From Streptomyces abyssomicinicus (lineage in GTDB: Bacteria > Actinomycetota > Actinomycetes > Streptomycetales > Streptomycetaceae), in the NCBI RefSeq assembly GCF_008974245.1, contig NZ_BBZI01000012.1:186001-250000 (forward strand): DNA of 64,000 bases, read 5' to 3'. The notes under the pieces were generated by a model. The model made no database searches. It saw only the letters and a program-made list of their open reading frames with translations, and was not told the origin of the DNA. How positions within the stretch are numbered: position 1 is the first letter of the stretch; every line of letters begins with the position of its first letter. Of the stretch, positions 26,835 to 35,504 are shown piece by piece. The position numbers and the translations under genes were made by a program.

Positions 26835-27018
26835 GGCGGGCCTCCTCGTCTCGTCGTCCAGCGATCCGTTCCAGGAGCTCCCCCCTCGTTCCGAGTCTAC
26901 GAGCGGGTCCCGGGTCCGGCAGGGGCAGCGGCCGGCGGCCGTGCACGGTGGGGGCCCGCCCGTGACGGGCGGCCGAAATCGCGTTGCGGGACCGCGCCGG
27001 CGCTGGAAGCCTCCCGCC

Positions 27019-27456
27019 ATGAGCGATCTGCCGCCCCTCCCCGAGGGGTACGAGTTCTCCGCCGACCCCGCCCGCGTGGACGCCGACCGGGTCCACCACT
27101 GGCTCTCCACCGACGCCTACTGGGCGCTCGGCCGCACCCGCGCCAAGCACGACGCCGCGATGGCCGGGTCGCTGAACTTCGGGGTGTACGACGCCGTCAC
27201 CGGCGTCCAGGCCGCCTACGCCCGCGCGATCACCGACCGGGCCACCTTCGGCTGGCTCTGCGACGTCTACGTCGATCCGGAGGTTCGCGGCAAGGGTATC
27301 GGCGCCGCCATGGTGGCCCGGGTCCGCGAGGAACTGCGGGCCTTCGGTCTGCGGCGGATCCTGCTCGCCACGCACGACGCCCACGGGGTCTACGCCCGCC
27401 TGGGCTTCGAGCCCCTCGCGCGCCCCGACCACTGGATGGCGCTCCAGCTCGGCTGA
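27019..27456 (+). CDS. GNAT-family N-acetyltransferase
   Basis: A 145-residue GNAT domain. The acetyl-CoA site is CDVYVDPEVRGKGIGAAMVA (the R/Q-x-x-G-x-G/A loop as RGKGIG), with HDAHGVYARLGFEPLARPDH at the end. The N-terminal ALGRTRAKHDAAMAGSLNFG is typical of the YjaB/PhnO-like group found in Streptomyces. The ATG at 27019 starts MSDLPPLPEGYEFSADPARV; an in-frame opening upstream lacks conserved sequence. The acceptor is unknown. It precedes a phosphatase-like gene by 70 bases. Confidence 0.9.
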   Translation: MSDLPPLPEGYEFSADPARVDADRVHHWLSTDAYWALGRTRAKHDAAMAGSLNFGVYDAVTGVQAAYARAITDRATFGWLCDVYVDPEVRGKGIGAAMVARVREELRAFGLRRILLATHDAHGVYARLGFEPLARPDHWMALQLG

Positions 27457-27526
27457 CCGCCCGGGCGCCGGACCCGGCGGTGCCCGCCCTCTTGACCCGC
27501 CCATCGCGCGGGTCGAACATCACCGC

Positions 27527-28120
27527 ATGCATGTTCGGGTCACCTTCGTTGCAGCCGCGAGCAGCACCCGCCCGATCGCCGAGCGATTCGACGACGACAG
27601 CCCCCTGGACCGGGAGGCCTGGGAGGGGATCCAACGTGCCGTGCCGGGCCTCGCACCGCTGGCCGCCGCCGACCTGCGCTACTGCTCGCCCACCCCGCGC
27701 AGCCGGGCCACCGGCGAGCTGCTGGGCTACGTCCCGCTGGTGCAGCCCGCGCTTCGCGACTGCGACATGGGCCGGTGGCGCGGCATGACGCTGGGCGAGG
27801 CGATGGCCCGCGAACCGCAGGCCGTGGACGCCTGGCTCGCCGACCCGCGCTCCGCGCCGCACGGCGGGGAGTCGCTGCACGGCTTCATCACCCGCGTCGG
27901 CGGCTGGCTCGACACCCGCCCCTCGGACGACGGGGCCACCATCACCGCCGTGGCGGAGCCGGGCGTGATCCGGGCGGCGCTCACCTACGCCCTCAAGGCG
28001 CCGCCGTCCGTCTACTGGAACGTCGACGTCCGCCCGCTCGCCGCCGTCACCGTCCTCGGCCGCCCCGGTCGCTGGAGCGTGCGGCTGGATGTGCCCTACG
28101 CGCCGCCGGTACGGGCGTAG
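27527..28120 (+). CDS. histidine-phosphatase-fold protein lacking catalytic histidines
   Basis: A 197-residue protein with the overall order of the histidine phosphatase superfamily: a first strand, RYCSPTPRSRATGELLGY (the SxxxRxxxT region), DCDMGRWRGMTLGEAMARE and GGESLHGFITRV. The first motif reads FVAAASSTRPIAERF instead of the RHGxT signature, and the second catalytic His motif reads AVAEPGVIRAAL (Glu for His). Both catalytic histidines are thus replaced, so it is probably not a phosphatase. A binding role is possible. Its end overlaps the convergent DUF6314 gene by 25 bases. Confidence 0.85.
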   Translation: MHVRVTFVAAASSTRPIAERFDDDSPLDREAWEGIQRAVPGLAPLAAADLRYCSPTPRSRATGELLGYVPLVQPALRDCDMGRWRGMTLGEAMAREPQAVDAWLADPRSAPHGGESLHGFITRVGGWLDTRPSDDGATITAVAEPGVIRAALTYALKAPPSVYWNVDVRPLAAVTVLGRPGRWSVRLDVPYAPPVRA

Positions 28121-28560
28121 CGGGTGGTCAGCACCAGGTCCTTCGCCGGACCGCGCACCCGCCACACGGTGCGCCACCGGTCCGCGTCCAGCACCGTGAA
28201 CTCACCCTCGTAGAGGTCCGCGGCGCAGGGGTGCGTGGCGGTGAACCGTCCCTCCGCCAGGTCGAGCGTGTGGAACTCCCGCCCGTCGGCGAACCGCACG
28301 TCCGCCGAGGAGGGGGTGGCCCCCGGCAGCAGCCGCAGCGTCCGGCCGGCGGGGCGTGACACGCCCTGCCACACGAAGTCGCCGTCCTCCCGCTGCACCA
28401 GCCCTTCCTCCGGCGCCGTCGCCGGCCCGAACACGGTGACGCCGCTGAACCGGCCCTCCTCCCCGGAGGCGAGGTCGCGCGCCGTGCGCTCGGTGTGCCA
28501 GGTCCCGGGCAGATAGGCCCAGAGGTCCGGCACCGGACGCAACTCCTCCGGCATCGCCAC
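28096..28560 (-). CDS. DUF6314 family protein
   Basis: A 154-residue lipocalin-like protein with the family layout: PDLWAYLPGTWHTERTARDL at the start, then GRFSGVTVFGPA, LVQREDGDFVWQGVSRPAGR, FHTLDLAEGRFTATHPCAAD and DLYEGEFTVLDADRWRTVWR. The repeated edge strands suggest a small beta-barrel that binds a hydrophobic ligand. The function is unknown. The GTG at 28560 is preferred because aggaag lies before it; the ATG at 28554 is possible. Confidence 0.85.
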   Translation of the reverse strand: MAMPEELRPVPDLWAYLPGTWHTERTARDLASGEEGRFSGVTVFGPATAPEEGLVQREDGDFVWQGVSRPAGRTLRLLPGATPSSADVRFADGREFHTLDLAEGRFTATHPCAADLYEGEFTVLDADRWRTVWRVRGPAKDLVLTTRYARTGGA

Positions 28561-28704
28561 GTTCACTTCCTCTTCCCTCTCCCGCCGCGTCTCCCGCTCC
28601 CGCGCTCCCGTGTGCCGGGCCACCGCCGTCGGCCCGCCGCCGTGGGGCCGCCGCCGTAGGGCCGCCGAGCGGAATGCAGCCAGCCGGTATGTGTTGAAGA
28701 CAGT

Positions 28705-29727
28705 ATGAAGAAGATCGGTTTTCTCTCCTTCGGCCACTGGTCGGACACCCCGCACTCGCGGACCCGGACCGCGTCCGACGCGCTGCTCCAGGCGATCGAC
28801 CTCGCCGTCGCCGCGGAGGAGCTGGGCGTGGACGGCGCCTACTTCCGCGTGCACCACTTCGCCCAGCAGTACGCCTCGCCGTTCCCGCTGCTCTCGGCGA
28901 TCGGCGCGCGCACCAGCAGCATCGAGATCGGCACCGGCGTCATCGACATGAGATACGAGAATCCCATGTACTTCGCCGAGGACGCCGGAGCCGCCGACCT
29001 GATCTCCGGCGGCCGCCTCCAGCTCGGCATCAGCCGTGGCTCACCGGAACAGGTGATCGACGGCTGGCGCTACTTCGGCTACCAACCTCCGGAGGGCGGC
29101 AGCGACGCCGACATGGCGCGCACCCACACCGAGGTGCTGCTCGAGGTGCTCAAGGGCGGGGGCTTCGCCAAGCCGAACCCGCGCCCCATGTTCCCCAACC
29201 CGCCCGGGCTGCTGCGCGTCGAACCGCACTCCGAGGGCCTGAGGGAGCGCGTCTGGTGGGGTTCCGGCTCCAACGCCACCGCCGTCTGGGCCGCCGAGCT
29301 GGGCATGAACCTGCAGAGTTCCACGCTCAAGGACGACGAGAGCGGCGAGCCCCTCCACGTCCAGCAGCGCAAGCAGATCGAGGCATACCGCGAGGCATGG
29401 CGGGCGGCCGGCCACGCACGCGAGCCGCGGGTCTCCGTCAGCCGTTCCGTGTTCGCCCTGGTCGACGACCGGGACCGCGCCTACTTCGGCCGGGAACGGG
29501 ACTCCGAGGACCACTTCGGGAACATCGACGCCAGGACGCGGGCCGTCTTCGGCCGCTCCTACGCCGCCGAACCGGACGTCCTCGTCGAGGAGCTCGCCAA
29601 GGACGAGGCGATCGCCGCCGCCGACACCCTGCTGCTCACCGTGCCGAACCAGCTGGGCGTCGACTACAACGCGCACGTCCTGGAGGCCGTCCTCACCCAC
29701 GTCGCCCCGGCGCTGGGCTGGCGCTGA
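28705..29727 (+). CDS. LLM-class flavin-dependent oxidoreductase
   Basis: A 340-residue TIM-barrel monooxygenase-like protein of the luciferase family. It shows MKKIGFLSFGHWSDTPHSRT, YFRVHHFAQQYASPFPLLSA, IEIGTGVIDMRYENPMYFAE (flavin strand region) and ISGGRLQLGISRGSPEQVID. FMN or F420 may be the cofactor; the group cannot be fixed by eye. It stands alone, separated from the DUF6314 gene by a short GC-repeat stretch and followed by a strong hairpin. Confidence 0.92.
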   Translation: MKKIGFLSFGHWSDTPHSRTRTASDALLQAIDLAVAAEELGVDGAYFRVHHFAQQYASPFPLLSAIGARTSSIEIGTGVIDMRYENPMYFAEDAGAADLISGGRLQLGISRGSPEQVIDGWRYFGYQPPEGGSDADMARTHTEVLLEVLKGGGFAKPNPRPMFPNPPGLLRVEPHSEGLRERVWWGSGSNATAVWAAELGMNLQSSTLKDDESGEPLHVQQRKQIEAYREAWRAAGHAREPRVSVSRSVFALVDDRDRAYFGRERDSEDHFGNIDARTRAVFGRSYAAEPDVLVEELAKDEAIAAADTLLLTVPNQLGVDYNAHVLEAVLTHVAPALGWR

Positions 29728-29731
29728 GCCG

Positions 29732-29764
29732 CGGCCCGGCGGCGGCCGACGCGCCGCCGGGCCG
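29732..29764. terminator. hairpin terminator
   Basis: A perfect 13-base inverted repeat (cggcccggcggcg and cgccgccgggccg) with a seven-base loop, starting five bases after the LLM oxidoreductase stop codon. Confidence 0.8.
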
Positions 29765-29851
29765 ACGCGCCGTCGTCCCGCCGTCCCGTGGCAGGAAAGG
29801 TGGGAAACCCGTCGTTGCGGCCATGACGCGACCGCTGCCAGGCTCGTCGGC

Positions 29852-30850
29852 ATGAGAGACCGCAGCGTGCTCGTCGTCCTCTACGACGGGGTGCAGAGCC
29901 TCGACGTCACCGGCCCCCTGGAGGTGTTCCACGGAGCCGGTGAGGTCGCCGGACGGCCGGACGCGTACCGGGTGAGCACCGCGGGGCCCGGAGGCGGGCC
30001 GGTGCGGACGTCGAGCGGGCTGCGGATGCTGCCCGACGCGGACCTGGGCTCCGTGGCGCCGCCGCACACGCTGGTGGTGCCCGGCGGCGCGGGCACCGTC
30101 GAACCCGACCCGGCGGTGGTGCCGCGGATCCGGGAGCTGGCGGCCGGGGCCGAGCGGATCGTGTCCGTCTGCACCGGCGCGTTCCTGCTGGCCGAGGCCG
30201 GACTGCTGGCCGGGCGTCGCGCCACCACCCACTGGGCGTACTGCGACACGCTCGCGCGCCGCTTCCCCGACACCGAGGTGGTGACGGACCCGATTCACGT
30301 CCGGGACGGCGCCATCGCGACATCGGCCGGGGTCACCGCCGGGATCGACCTCGCCCTGGCGCTGGTCGAGGAGGACCTCGGGCGCCAGGTCGCGCTGCGG
30401 GTGGCCCGCCACCTGGTGGTCTTCCTGCGGCGGCCGGGCGGCCAGGCCCAGTTCAGCACCCAGCTCGCCGCACAGCTCGCGCAACGCGACCCGCTGCGGG
30501 AGGTGCAGAGCTGGATCGCCGAGCACCCCGACGCCGACCTGTCGGTCGAGGCGCTGGCCCGCCGGGCCTCGCTGTCGCCCCGTCACTTCGCCCGCGCCTT
30601 CGCCGCCGAGGTGGGGGCGACGCCCGGACGGTACGTGGACGGGGTCCGGCTCGAAGCGGCGCGCCGGCGTCTGGAGGACACCGGGGACGGCGTCGCCGAG
30701 GTCGCCCGCGCCTGCGGTTACGGCACGCCCGAGGCCATGCGGCGGGCCTTCCTGCGCGCGCTGTCCGTGTCACCCGCGGAGTACCGGCGCCGATTCCGGC
30801 CGTCGGTGCCCGCCCGCCTGTCCCACACACCCGACGGAGGCAACCGATGA
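29852..30850 (+). CDS. GlxA-family AraC-type regulator with DJ-1/PfpI domain
   Basis: A 332-residue regulator. Residues 1-195 are a DJ-1/PfpI-like domain (LVVLYDGVQSLDVTGPLEVF, VSVCTGAFLLAEAGLLAGRR with the nucleophile-elbow Cys, ATSAGVTAGIDLALALVEED). Residues 225-320 are an AraC DNA-binding domain with two helix-turn-helix motifs (LSVEALARRASLSPRHFARA and VAEVARACGYGTPEAMRRAF). Family members control amino-acid, glycine-betaine or nucleoside genes. Its stop overlaps the start of a second DJ-1 protein gene (ATGA), so the two form an operon and may share a signal. Confidence 0.93.
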   Translation: MRDRSVLVVLYDGVQSLDVTGPLEVFHGAGEVAGRPDAYRVSTAGPGGGPVRTSSGLRMLPDADLGSVAPPHTLVVPGGAGTVEPDPAVVPRIRELAAGAERIVSVCTGAFLLAEAGLLAGRRATTHWAYCDTLARRFPDTEVVTDPIHVRDGAIATSAGVTAGIDLALALVEEDLGRQVALRVARHLVVFLRRPGGQAQFSTQLAAQLAQRDPLREVQSWIAEHPDADLSVEALARRASLSPRHFARAFAAEVGATPGRYVDGVRLEAARRRLEDTGDGVAEVARACGYGTPEAMRRAFLRALSVSPAEYRRRFRPSVPARLSHTPDGGNR

Positions 30851-31518
30851 CCACGAAGATCGCCGTCCTGCTGTACGACGGCTTCACCGCGCTGGACGCG
30901 GTCGGGCCCTACGAGGTCCTTTCCCGGATCCCCGGCGCGGAGGTCGTCTTCACCGCCGCCCGCCCCGGACCCGTCCGCACCGACATGGGCAGCCTCGCCC
31001 TCACGGCGGACGTGCCGTTCTCCGAGGTGCCCGACCCGGACGTCCTGCTGGTGCCCGGCGGCCCCGGCTGCGCGGCCCTCCTCGACGACCGGCCGACGCT
31101 GGACTGGATCCGCACGGCCGACGCCGCCACCACCTGGACCACCTCCGTCTGCTCGGGCTCCCTCCTGCTGGCCGCCGCCGGCCTCCTCACCGGCCGCCGG
31201 GCCACCTCGCACTGGATCTGTCTCGACATGCTGGAGGCCTACGGCGCGACCCCGGTCGGGGGAGAGCGGATCGTCGTCGACGGCAAGTACGGCACGTCGG
31301 CCGGGGTCTCGGCCGGCATCGACTTCGCGCTCCACATGACCGGCCGGATGTGCGGTGCGCAGGTCGCCGAGGCGATCCAGCTGGTCATCGAGTACGCCCC
31401 CGAGCCGCCCTACTCCACCGGATCCACCGCCTCGGCGCCGCCCGGGCTGGTGGAGGCGCTGCGGGCGAGCAATCTGGTGGTCGGTCGGAACAACCAGGCG
31501 GCTCCGCACGGGAACTGA
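30847..31518 (+). CDS. DJ-1/PfpI family protein (isonitrile hydratase-like)
   Basis: A 223-residue stand-alone DJ-1/PfpI domain: KIAVLLYDGFTALDAVGPYE, DVLLVPGGPGCAALLDDRPT, WTTSVCSGSLLLAAAGLLTG (elbow Cys) and YGTSAGVSAGIDFALHMTGR. It resembles isonitrile hydratase InhA of Pseudomonas, but also protein- or glyoxal-directed members. It starts inside the stop codon of the GlxA-like regulator and is likely co-translated with it, perhaps as the metabolic enzyme of the same pathway. Confidence 0.9.
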   Translation: MTTKIAVLLYDGFTALDAVGPYEVLSRIPGAEVVFTAARPGPVRTDMGSLALTADVPFSEVPDPDVLLVPGGPGCAALLDDRPTLDWIRTADAATTWTTSVCSGSLLLAAAGLLTGRRATSHWICLDMLEAYGATPVGGERIVVDGKYGTSAGVSAGIDFALHMTGRMCGAQVAEAIQLVIEYAPEPPYSTGSTASAPPGLVEALRASNLVVGRNNQAAPHGN

Positions 31519-31545
31519 TGTGCCGTCACACGCGTTCCATCAGAC

Positions 31546-32004
31546 ATGACCCAGGGACCCGCGCCTCGCCCACTGTCCGACGAAGCCCTCTCCAGCCTGC
31601 TCGGCGCCCAGCAGTTCGGCACGCTGGCCACCGTCAAGCGCAGTGGCCACCCCCACCTGACGACCATGCTCTACAGCTGGGACCCCGAAGCCCGCGTCGT
31701 GCGGTTCTCGACGACGGCCGAGCGGGTCAAGGTCGCGCACCTGCGCCGCAACACCCGTGCCGCGCTGCACGTGCAGGGCGCCGACGTGTGGTCGTTCGCC
31801 GTGGCCGAGGGGGACGCCGAGGTCTCCGACGTCACGACGGCGCCCGGCGACGCGGTGGGGCGGGAACTGCTGGGGATGGTCCCCGAGGCGGCGAAGCCCG
31901 AGGACGAGGAGGCCTTCCTCCGGCAGCTCGTCGACGAGCGCCGCGTGGTCCTCCGCCTCAAGGTCGACCGGCTGTACGGAACGGCGCTCGACGTCGCCGG
32001 CTAG
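31546..32004 (+). CDS. PPOX-class F420-dependent oxidoreductase
   Basis: A 152-residue split beta-barrel protein: LSDEALSSLLGAQQFGTLAT, VKRSGHPHLTTMLYSWDPEA, RFSTTAERVKVAHLRRNTRA and ALHVQGADVWSFAVAEGDAE. The pattern is that of small F420- or FMN-binding reductases (Rv1155/Rv2991 type) common in actinobacteria. The cofactor is inferred from family membership. It follows the DJ-1 gene by 27 bases in the same direction and may be read from the same promoter. Confidence 0.9.
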   Translation: MTQGPAPRPLSDEALSSLLGAQQFGTLATVKRSGHPHLTTMLYSWDPEARVVRFSTTAERVKVAHLRRNTRAALHVQGADVWSFAVAEGDAEVSDVTTAPGDAVGRELLGMVPEAAKPEDEEAFLRQLVDERRVVLRLKVDRLYGTALDVAG

Positions 32005-32041
32005 ATCCGGTCCGGCACGCGCACCATCACACGGGTCACTG

Positions 32042-32101
32042 CACGGACCGAGTCACGGACCGAGTCACGGACCGAGGCAGGGACCGAGGTAGGGATCGAG
32101 G
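32042..32101. repeat. five tandem 12-base repeats
   Basis: Five head-to-tail copies of cacggaccgag(t/g) with increasing divergence toward the 3' side lie between the PPOX gene and a small membrane-protein gene. In one frame they would encode repeats of TDRV/DRGR, but no start codon precedes them in that frame. Confidence 0.75.
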
Positions 32102-32135
32102 CAAGGACCCATACGCGGGGAAGGGGTGGGGCGGC

Positions 32136-32324
32136 GTGTTCGTGCTCGTACTGGGGGGTCTCCTCCTGCTCGTCCTCGGCGGCTGCGGGTGCGTCTACTG
32201 GGCGGCCCGGGGCGACGCCCCCCGCTGGGCGCGTGGTGTGGCCAGGGCGACGCTGCTCGGCAGCGAGCTGGCCGGAAGCGCGAGCCGGGCCTCCCGCTCA
32301 CGCCGCGACGGCGGGGACGAGTAG
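32136..32324 (+). CDS. small single-pass membrane protein
   Basis: A 62-residue protein beginning with one strong hydrophobic helix (VLVLGGLLLLVLGGCGCVYW) and ending in a basic, Ser/Ala/Arg-rich cytosolic-type tail (RASRSRRDGG). Third codon positions are almost all G or C, which supports real coding. The GTG at 32136 follows ggggaagggg. The frame stays open upstream through the tandem 12-base repeats, but I find no start codon there. The function is unknown. Confidence 0.6.
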   Translation: MFVLVLGGLLLLVLGGCGCVYWAARGDAPRWARGVARATLLGSELAGSASRASRSRRDGGDE

Positions 32325-32352
32325 CCCGGCGCGGGTCCGGGGCCCCGCCTTT

Positions 32353-34299
32353 TCAGCGTCCGTCGCGGCGTCCGTCGCGGGCGGCCCAGGCGCGCAGGGC
32401 CTCCTCGTGCCCGGCGGCGTCCAGGTTCATCGCGGCGTTGATCAGGGCGAGGTGGGTGAACGCCTGCGGGTAGTTGCCGAGCATGACGCCGTCGGCGGTC
32501 ATCTCCTCCGAGAAGAGCCCGAACCGTCCGGTGCGGGAGCAGAGTTCCTCCCAGCGGCGGCGCGCCTCGTCCACGCGTCCGGCCAGCACCAGCGCGGAGA
32601 CCATGGCGAAGGAACAGAGCAGGAAGCCGCCCTCGGGGCCGCCGACGCCGTCGTCGGTGGCCGCCGGGTCGTAGCGGTGGACCAGCCAGCCGTCCTCGCC
32701 GAGCTGTTCGTCGACGCGTTCCAGCGTCGACACCACCCGCGGGTCGGTGCCGTCCAGGAAGCCGAGCAGCGGGACCGCCAGCAGCGAGGCGTCGAGGTTC
32801 GCAGAGCCGTAGCTCTGGGTGAAGGCGCCGACGGACTCGTTCCACCCCCGGGTGAGGACCTCCTCGCGGACCTCGTCCCGCTGCCGGCGCCAGTGGTCCA
32901 GGGCGGGACGGCCGTCGCCGGTCAGCTCGGCGAGGCGCACACCCCGGTCGAAGCAGACCCAGGCGTACAGCTTGGAGACGGTCCAGTGCCGCCGGCCCGT
33001 CCGCACCTCCCAGAGGCCCTCGTCCGGTTCCCGCCAGCGGCGGGCGGCCTCGTCCACCACCGCGTACACGGCGCTCAGCTCACCGGCGGTCAGCTCCTCG
33101 GCGGTGCCCAGGACGGCCTGCTGGTAGACGAACGCCGCATCGAGCACCTGGCCGTACACGTCGAGCTGGTGCTGGGCGAAGGCGCTGTTCCCCACGCGCA
33201 CCGGCCGCGACTCCCGGTACCCGCCCAGGTGCCCGAGCACGGTCTCCTCGCCCTCGGCGCGCCCGTCGACGTCGAGCATCGGGTGCAGCGCGCCGGAGCC
33301 CCGGGCGCTGTGGTCCAGCAGGATGCGCAGGTATACCCCCGCCTCCGCCCGGTGTCCCAGGCGCATCAGCGAGAGCACGACCAGCGCGGCGTCGCGGTGC
33401 CACAGGTAGCGGTAGTCCCAGTTTCGCCCGCCGCCGGCCCACTCCGGCAGCGAGGTGGTGGCGGCGGCGAGCAGCGCGCCGGTGTCGGCGGTCATCAGAC
33501 CGCGCAGGGTGAGCGCGCTGCGCCGGACGTGCTCGGCCCCGAACCCCTCGTAGCTGTTGCGGGCGTCCCAGGCGCGCCAGGCGTCCTGCGTCTCGTCCCG
33601 CATCCGGTCGACCAGTTCCACGGTCAGCGGGCCGTGCGGCGCGCCGTCGTAACCGAGAACGAGGGCCAGCGCCTCGCCCTCGCGGAGCGTCGCCGCGACG
33701 GTCACCGGTCCGTCCCCGTCCCCTTCCAGGCGCGGCGCGGGACCGTGGTCACGGACGGCGCCCAGCCACAGCCCGGCGGCCCGCTCCTCCCGGGCGCCCT
33801 CCTCGCCGGCGTCGGACCAGCGCGGCCGGGCGCGCGCGTAGTCCGGTCGCACGTCGACACGGTGACGGACCGTCGCCTGCCCGCCCGTGCAGCGCAGGAG
33901 ACGGACCAGGACGCCGCGCGAGGCGACACCGCAGGCCTCCTCGCCCTCCGCGGGGCGGTGTACGGCGAGGAAGTCCTCGCCGAGCAGGGTGCCACCGGGC
34001 GGGGACCAGCGGCTCTCGACCAGCAGGGTGGCGTCACGGTAACGCTGCTCGGGCGGCGGGGCGCCGTCCACCCGGAGTTCCCAGGCGCCGCCCGAGCGCC
34101 GGTCCAGCAGCCGCGCGAAGACCGACGGACCGTCGAACCGGGGGGCGCACAGCCACTCGACGGCCGCGTCGGGACCGATCAGCGCGGCCACGTGGCAGTC
34201 GGAGAGGAACGCCAGCGAGCCGATGGGCGGCCACCCGCCCGTGGCCTCCCCGGCCTCCCCGGATACTCCGGACACTCCGGACCCGGACGGGGCGGTCAC
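32353..34299 (-). CDS. glycoside hydrolase family 15 protein
   Basis: A 648-residue GH15-type (alpha/alpha)6-barrel enzyme, like bacterial trehalase or glucoamylase homologues. The N-terminal beta domain has IGSLAFLSDCHVAALIGPDA and VEWLCAPRFDGPSVFARLLD; the barrel has RNWDYRYLWHRDAALVVLSL, RVGNSAFAQHQLDVYGQVLD, EPDEGLWEVRTGRRHWTVSK (candidate acid glutamate) and GGFLLCSFAMVSALVLAGRV. There is no signal peptide, so an intracellular sugar such as trehalose is likely. The GTG at 34299 overlaps the stop of the upstream LLM gene by four bases. Confidence 0.93.
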   Translation of the reverse strand: MTAPSGSGVSGVSGEAGEATGGWPPIGSLAFLSDCHVAALIGPDAAVEWLCAPRFDGPSVFARLLDRRSGGAWELRVDGAPPPEQRYRDATLLVESRWSPPGGTLLGEDFLAVHRPAEGEEACGVASRGVLVRLLRCTGGQATVRHRVDVRPDYARARPRWSDAGEEGAREERAAGLWLGAVRDHGPAPRLEGDGDGPVTVAATLREGEALALVLGYDGAPHGPLTVELVDRMRDETQDAWRAWDARNSYEGFGAEHVRRSALTLRGLMTADTGALLAAATTSLPEWAGGGRNWDYRYLWHRDAALVVLSLMRLGHRAEAGVYLRILLDHSARGSGALHPMLDVDGRAEGEETVLGHLGGYRESRPVRVGNSAFAQHQLDVYGQVLDAAFVYQQAVLGTAEELTAGELSAVYAVVDEAARRWREPDEGLWEVRTGRRHWTVSKLYAWVCFDRGVRLAELTGDGRPALDHWRRQRDEVREEVLTRGWNESVGAFTQSYGSANLDASLLAVPLLGFLDGTDPRVVSTLERVDEQLGEDGWLVHRYDPAATDDGVGGPEGGFLLCSFAMVSALVLAGRVDEARRRWEELCSRTGRFGLFSEEMTADGVMLGNYPQAFTHLALINAAMNLDAAGHEEALRAWAARDGRRDGR

Positions 34300-35258
34300 G
34301 CGTTCAGCTCCGGCAGCACCTCGGAGCCGAAGGTCTCCACGAAGCGCAGCTGCTGCTCCTTGCCCACCTGGTGGAGCATCACCTCGTCGAACCCGAGCGA
34401 GCCCTGCCGTGCCAGCCACTCCGTGTGGTGGCCGAGGTCGTCGGAGACCACCACCGGTCCCTCCATGCGGTGCGGCTCTAGCACGGCCGCGGCCTGCTCG
34501 AAGTGCTCGGGCAGCGGGAGCTCCCAGCCGACGTCGCTGCCGAGCGCGGCCTCCCGCCACTGGTCGTGCGCGGCGTCCAGCGCCTCCCGCCGGGTCGGCG
34601 CCCACGACAGGTGGGCCTGCAGCACCGCGGGGCCCCGGCCGCCCGCGTCCCGGTAGGCGGCGAGCGTCTCCCGGTGGGCGTCACCGGGCTGGTTGACGGT
34701 GACCAGACCGTCGGCCCAGGCGGCGACGCGCCGGGCGGTCGCGGGGGTGACGGCCGCGCCCAGGAGGATCGGCGGCCGCTCCGGCAGCGACCACAGCCGG
34801 GCCCGGTCGACGCGCACCAGACCGTCGTGGGACACCTCCTCGCCGGCCAGGAGCGCCCGCATCACGCCCACGCACTCCTCCAGGCGCCGGGTGCGTTCCT
34901 CCTTGGACGGCCAGCGCTCTGCGGTGACGTGCTCGTTGAGCGCCTGCCCCGTTCCGAGCGCCACCCACAGGCGCCCGGGATACATCTGGGCGAGCGTCGC
35001 CGCCGCCTGGGCCAGCACCGCCGGGTGGTAGCGCTGACCGGGGGCGGTGACCACGCCCATGGCCAGCCCGGTGGAGGCGAGGGCGGCTCCCAGCCAGGCC
35101 CAGGCGTGGCCCGAGTGGCCCTGCCGGGCCGACCACGGGGCGAAGTGGTCGGAGCACATCCCGGTCGCGAAACCGGCGTCCTGGGCCGCCTGGAGCAGTT
35201 GCAGGGCTTCCGCCGGGGGGAACTGCTCGTGCGACACGTGATAGCCGTACGCGGTCAT
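34296..35258 (-). CDS. LLM-class oxidoreductase, coupled to the GH15 gene
   Basis: A 320-residue luciferase-fold enzyme of the group that includes F420-dependent glucose-6-phosphate dehydrogenase-like proteins: YGYHVSHEQFPPAEALQLLQ, FATGMCSDHFAPWSARQGHS, LWVALGTGQALNEHVTAERW and PPILLGAAVTPATARRVAAW. The flavin cofactor and substrate are not proven. It starts at ATG 35258 and ends inside the start of the GH15 gene, so both are translated together. A sugar-related substrate is therefore a reasonable guess. Confidence 0.9.
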   Translation of the reverse strand: MTAYGYHVSHEQFPPAEALQLLQAAQDAGFATGMCSDHFAPWSARQGHSGHAWAWLGAALASTGLAMGVVTAPGQRYHPAVLAQAAATLAQMYPGRLWVALGTGQALNEHVTAERWPSKEERTRRLEECVGVMRALLAGEEVSHDGLVRVDRARLWSLPERPPILLGAAVTPATARRVAAWADGLVTVNQPGDAHRETLAAYRDAGGRGPAVLQAHLSWAPTRREALDAAHDQWREAALGSDVGWELPLPEHFEQAAAVLEPHRMEGPVVVSDDLGHHTEWLARQGSLGFDEVMLHQVGKEQQLRFVETFGSEVLPELNA

Positions 35259-35504
35259 GGCGGAGGCGCTCGCTTCCTGCTCGCTTCCTGCTCGGTTCCG
35301 CCGGGCAGTACGCCCGGGCCGGGGCACCTGGCGGGAGGATCCGCCGCCGTGCCCCCTCCAGCCTGCCGCGCGGGACGGCTCCCCGCCGGGAACCGTTGCC
35401 CCGATCGGCGTCCGCGGGCACCCGGACGGGGCTCCGGCCGGGGCTCCGGCCGTGCGCCGCGCCCCTAGACTCGGCTGTCGCAGACCGAAGGCAGGGGGAG
35501 CGCG

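Noticed and set aside
32233..34656. 807-residue plus-strand frame opposite the GH15 gene
   Set aside because: Shadow frame produced by G/C-rich third positions of the GH15 gene; no recognisable motif.
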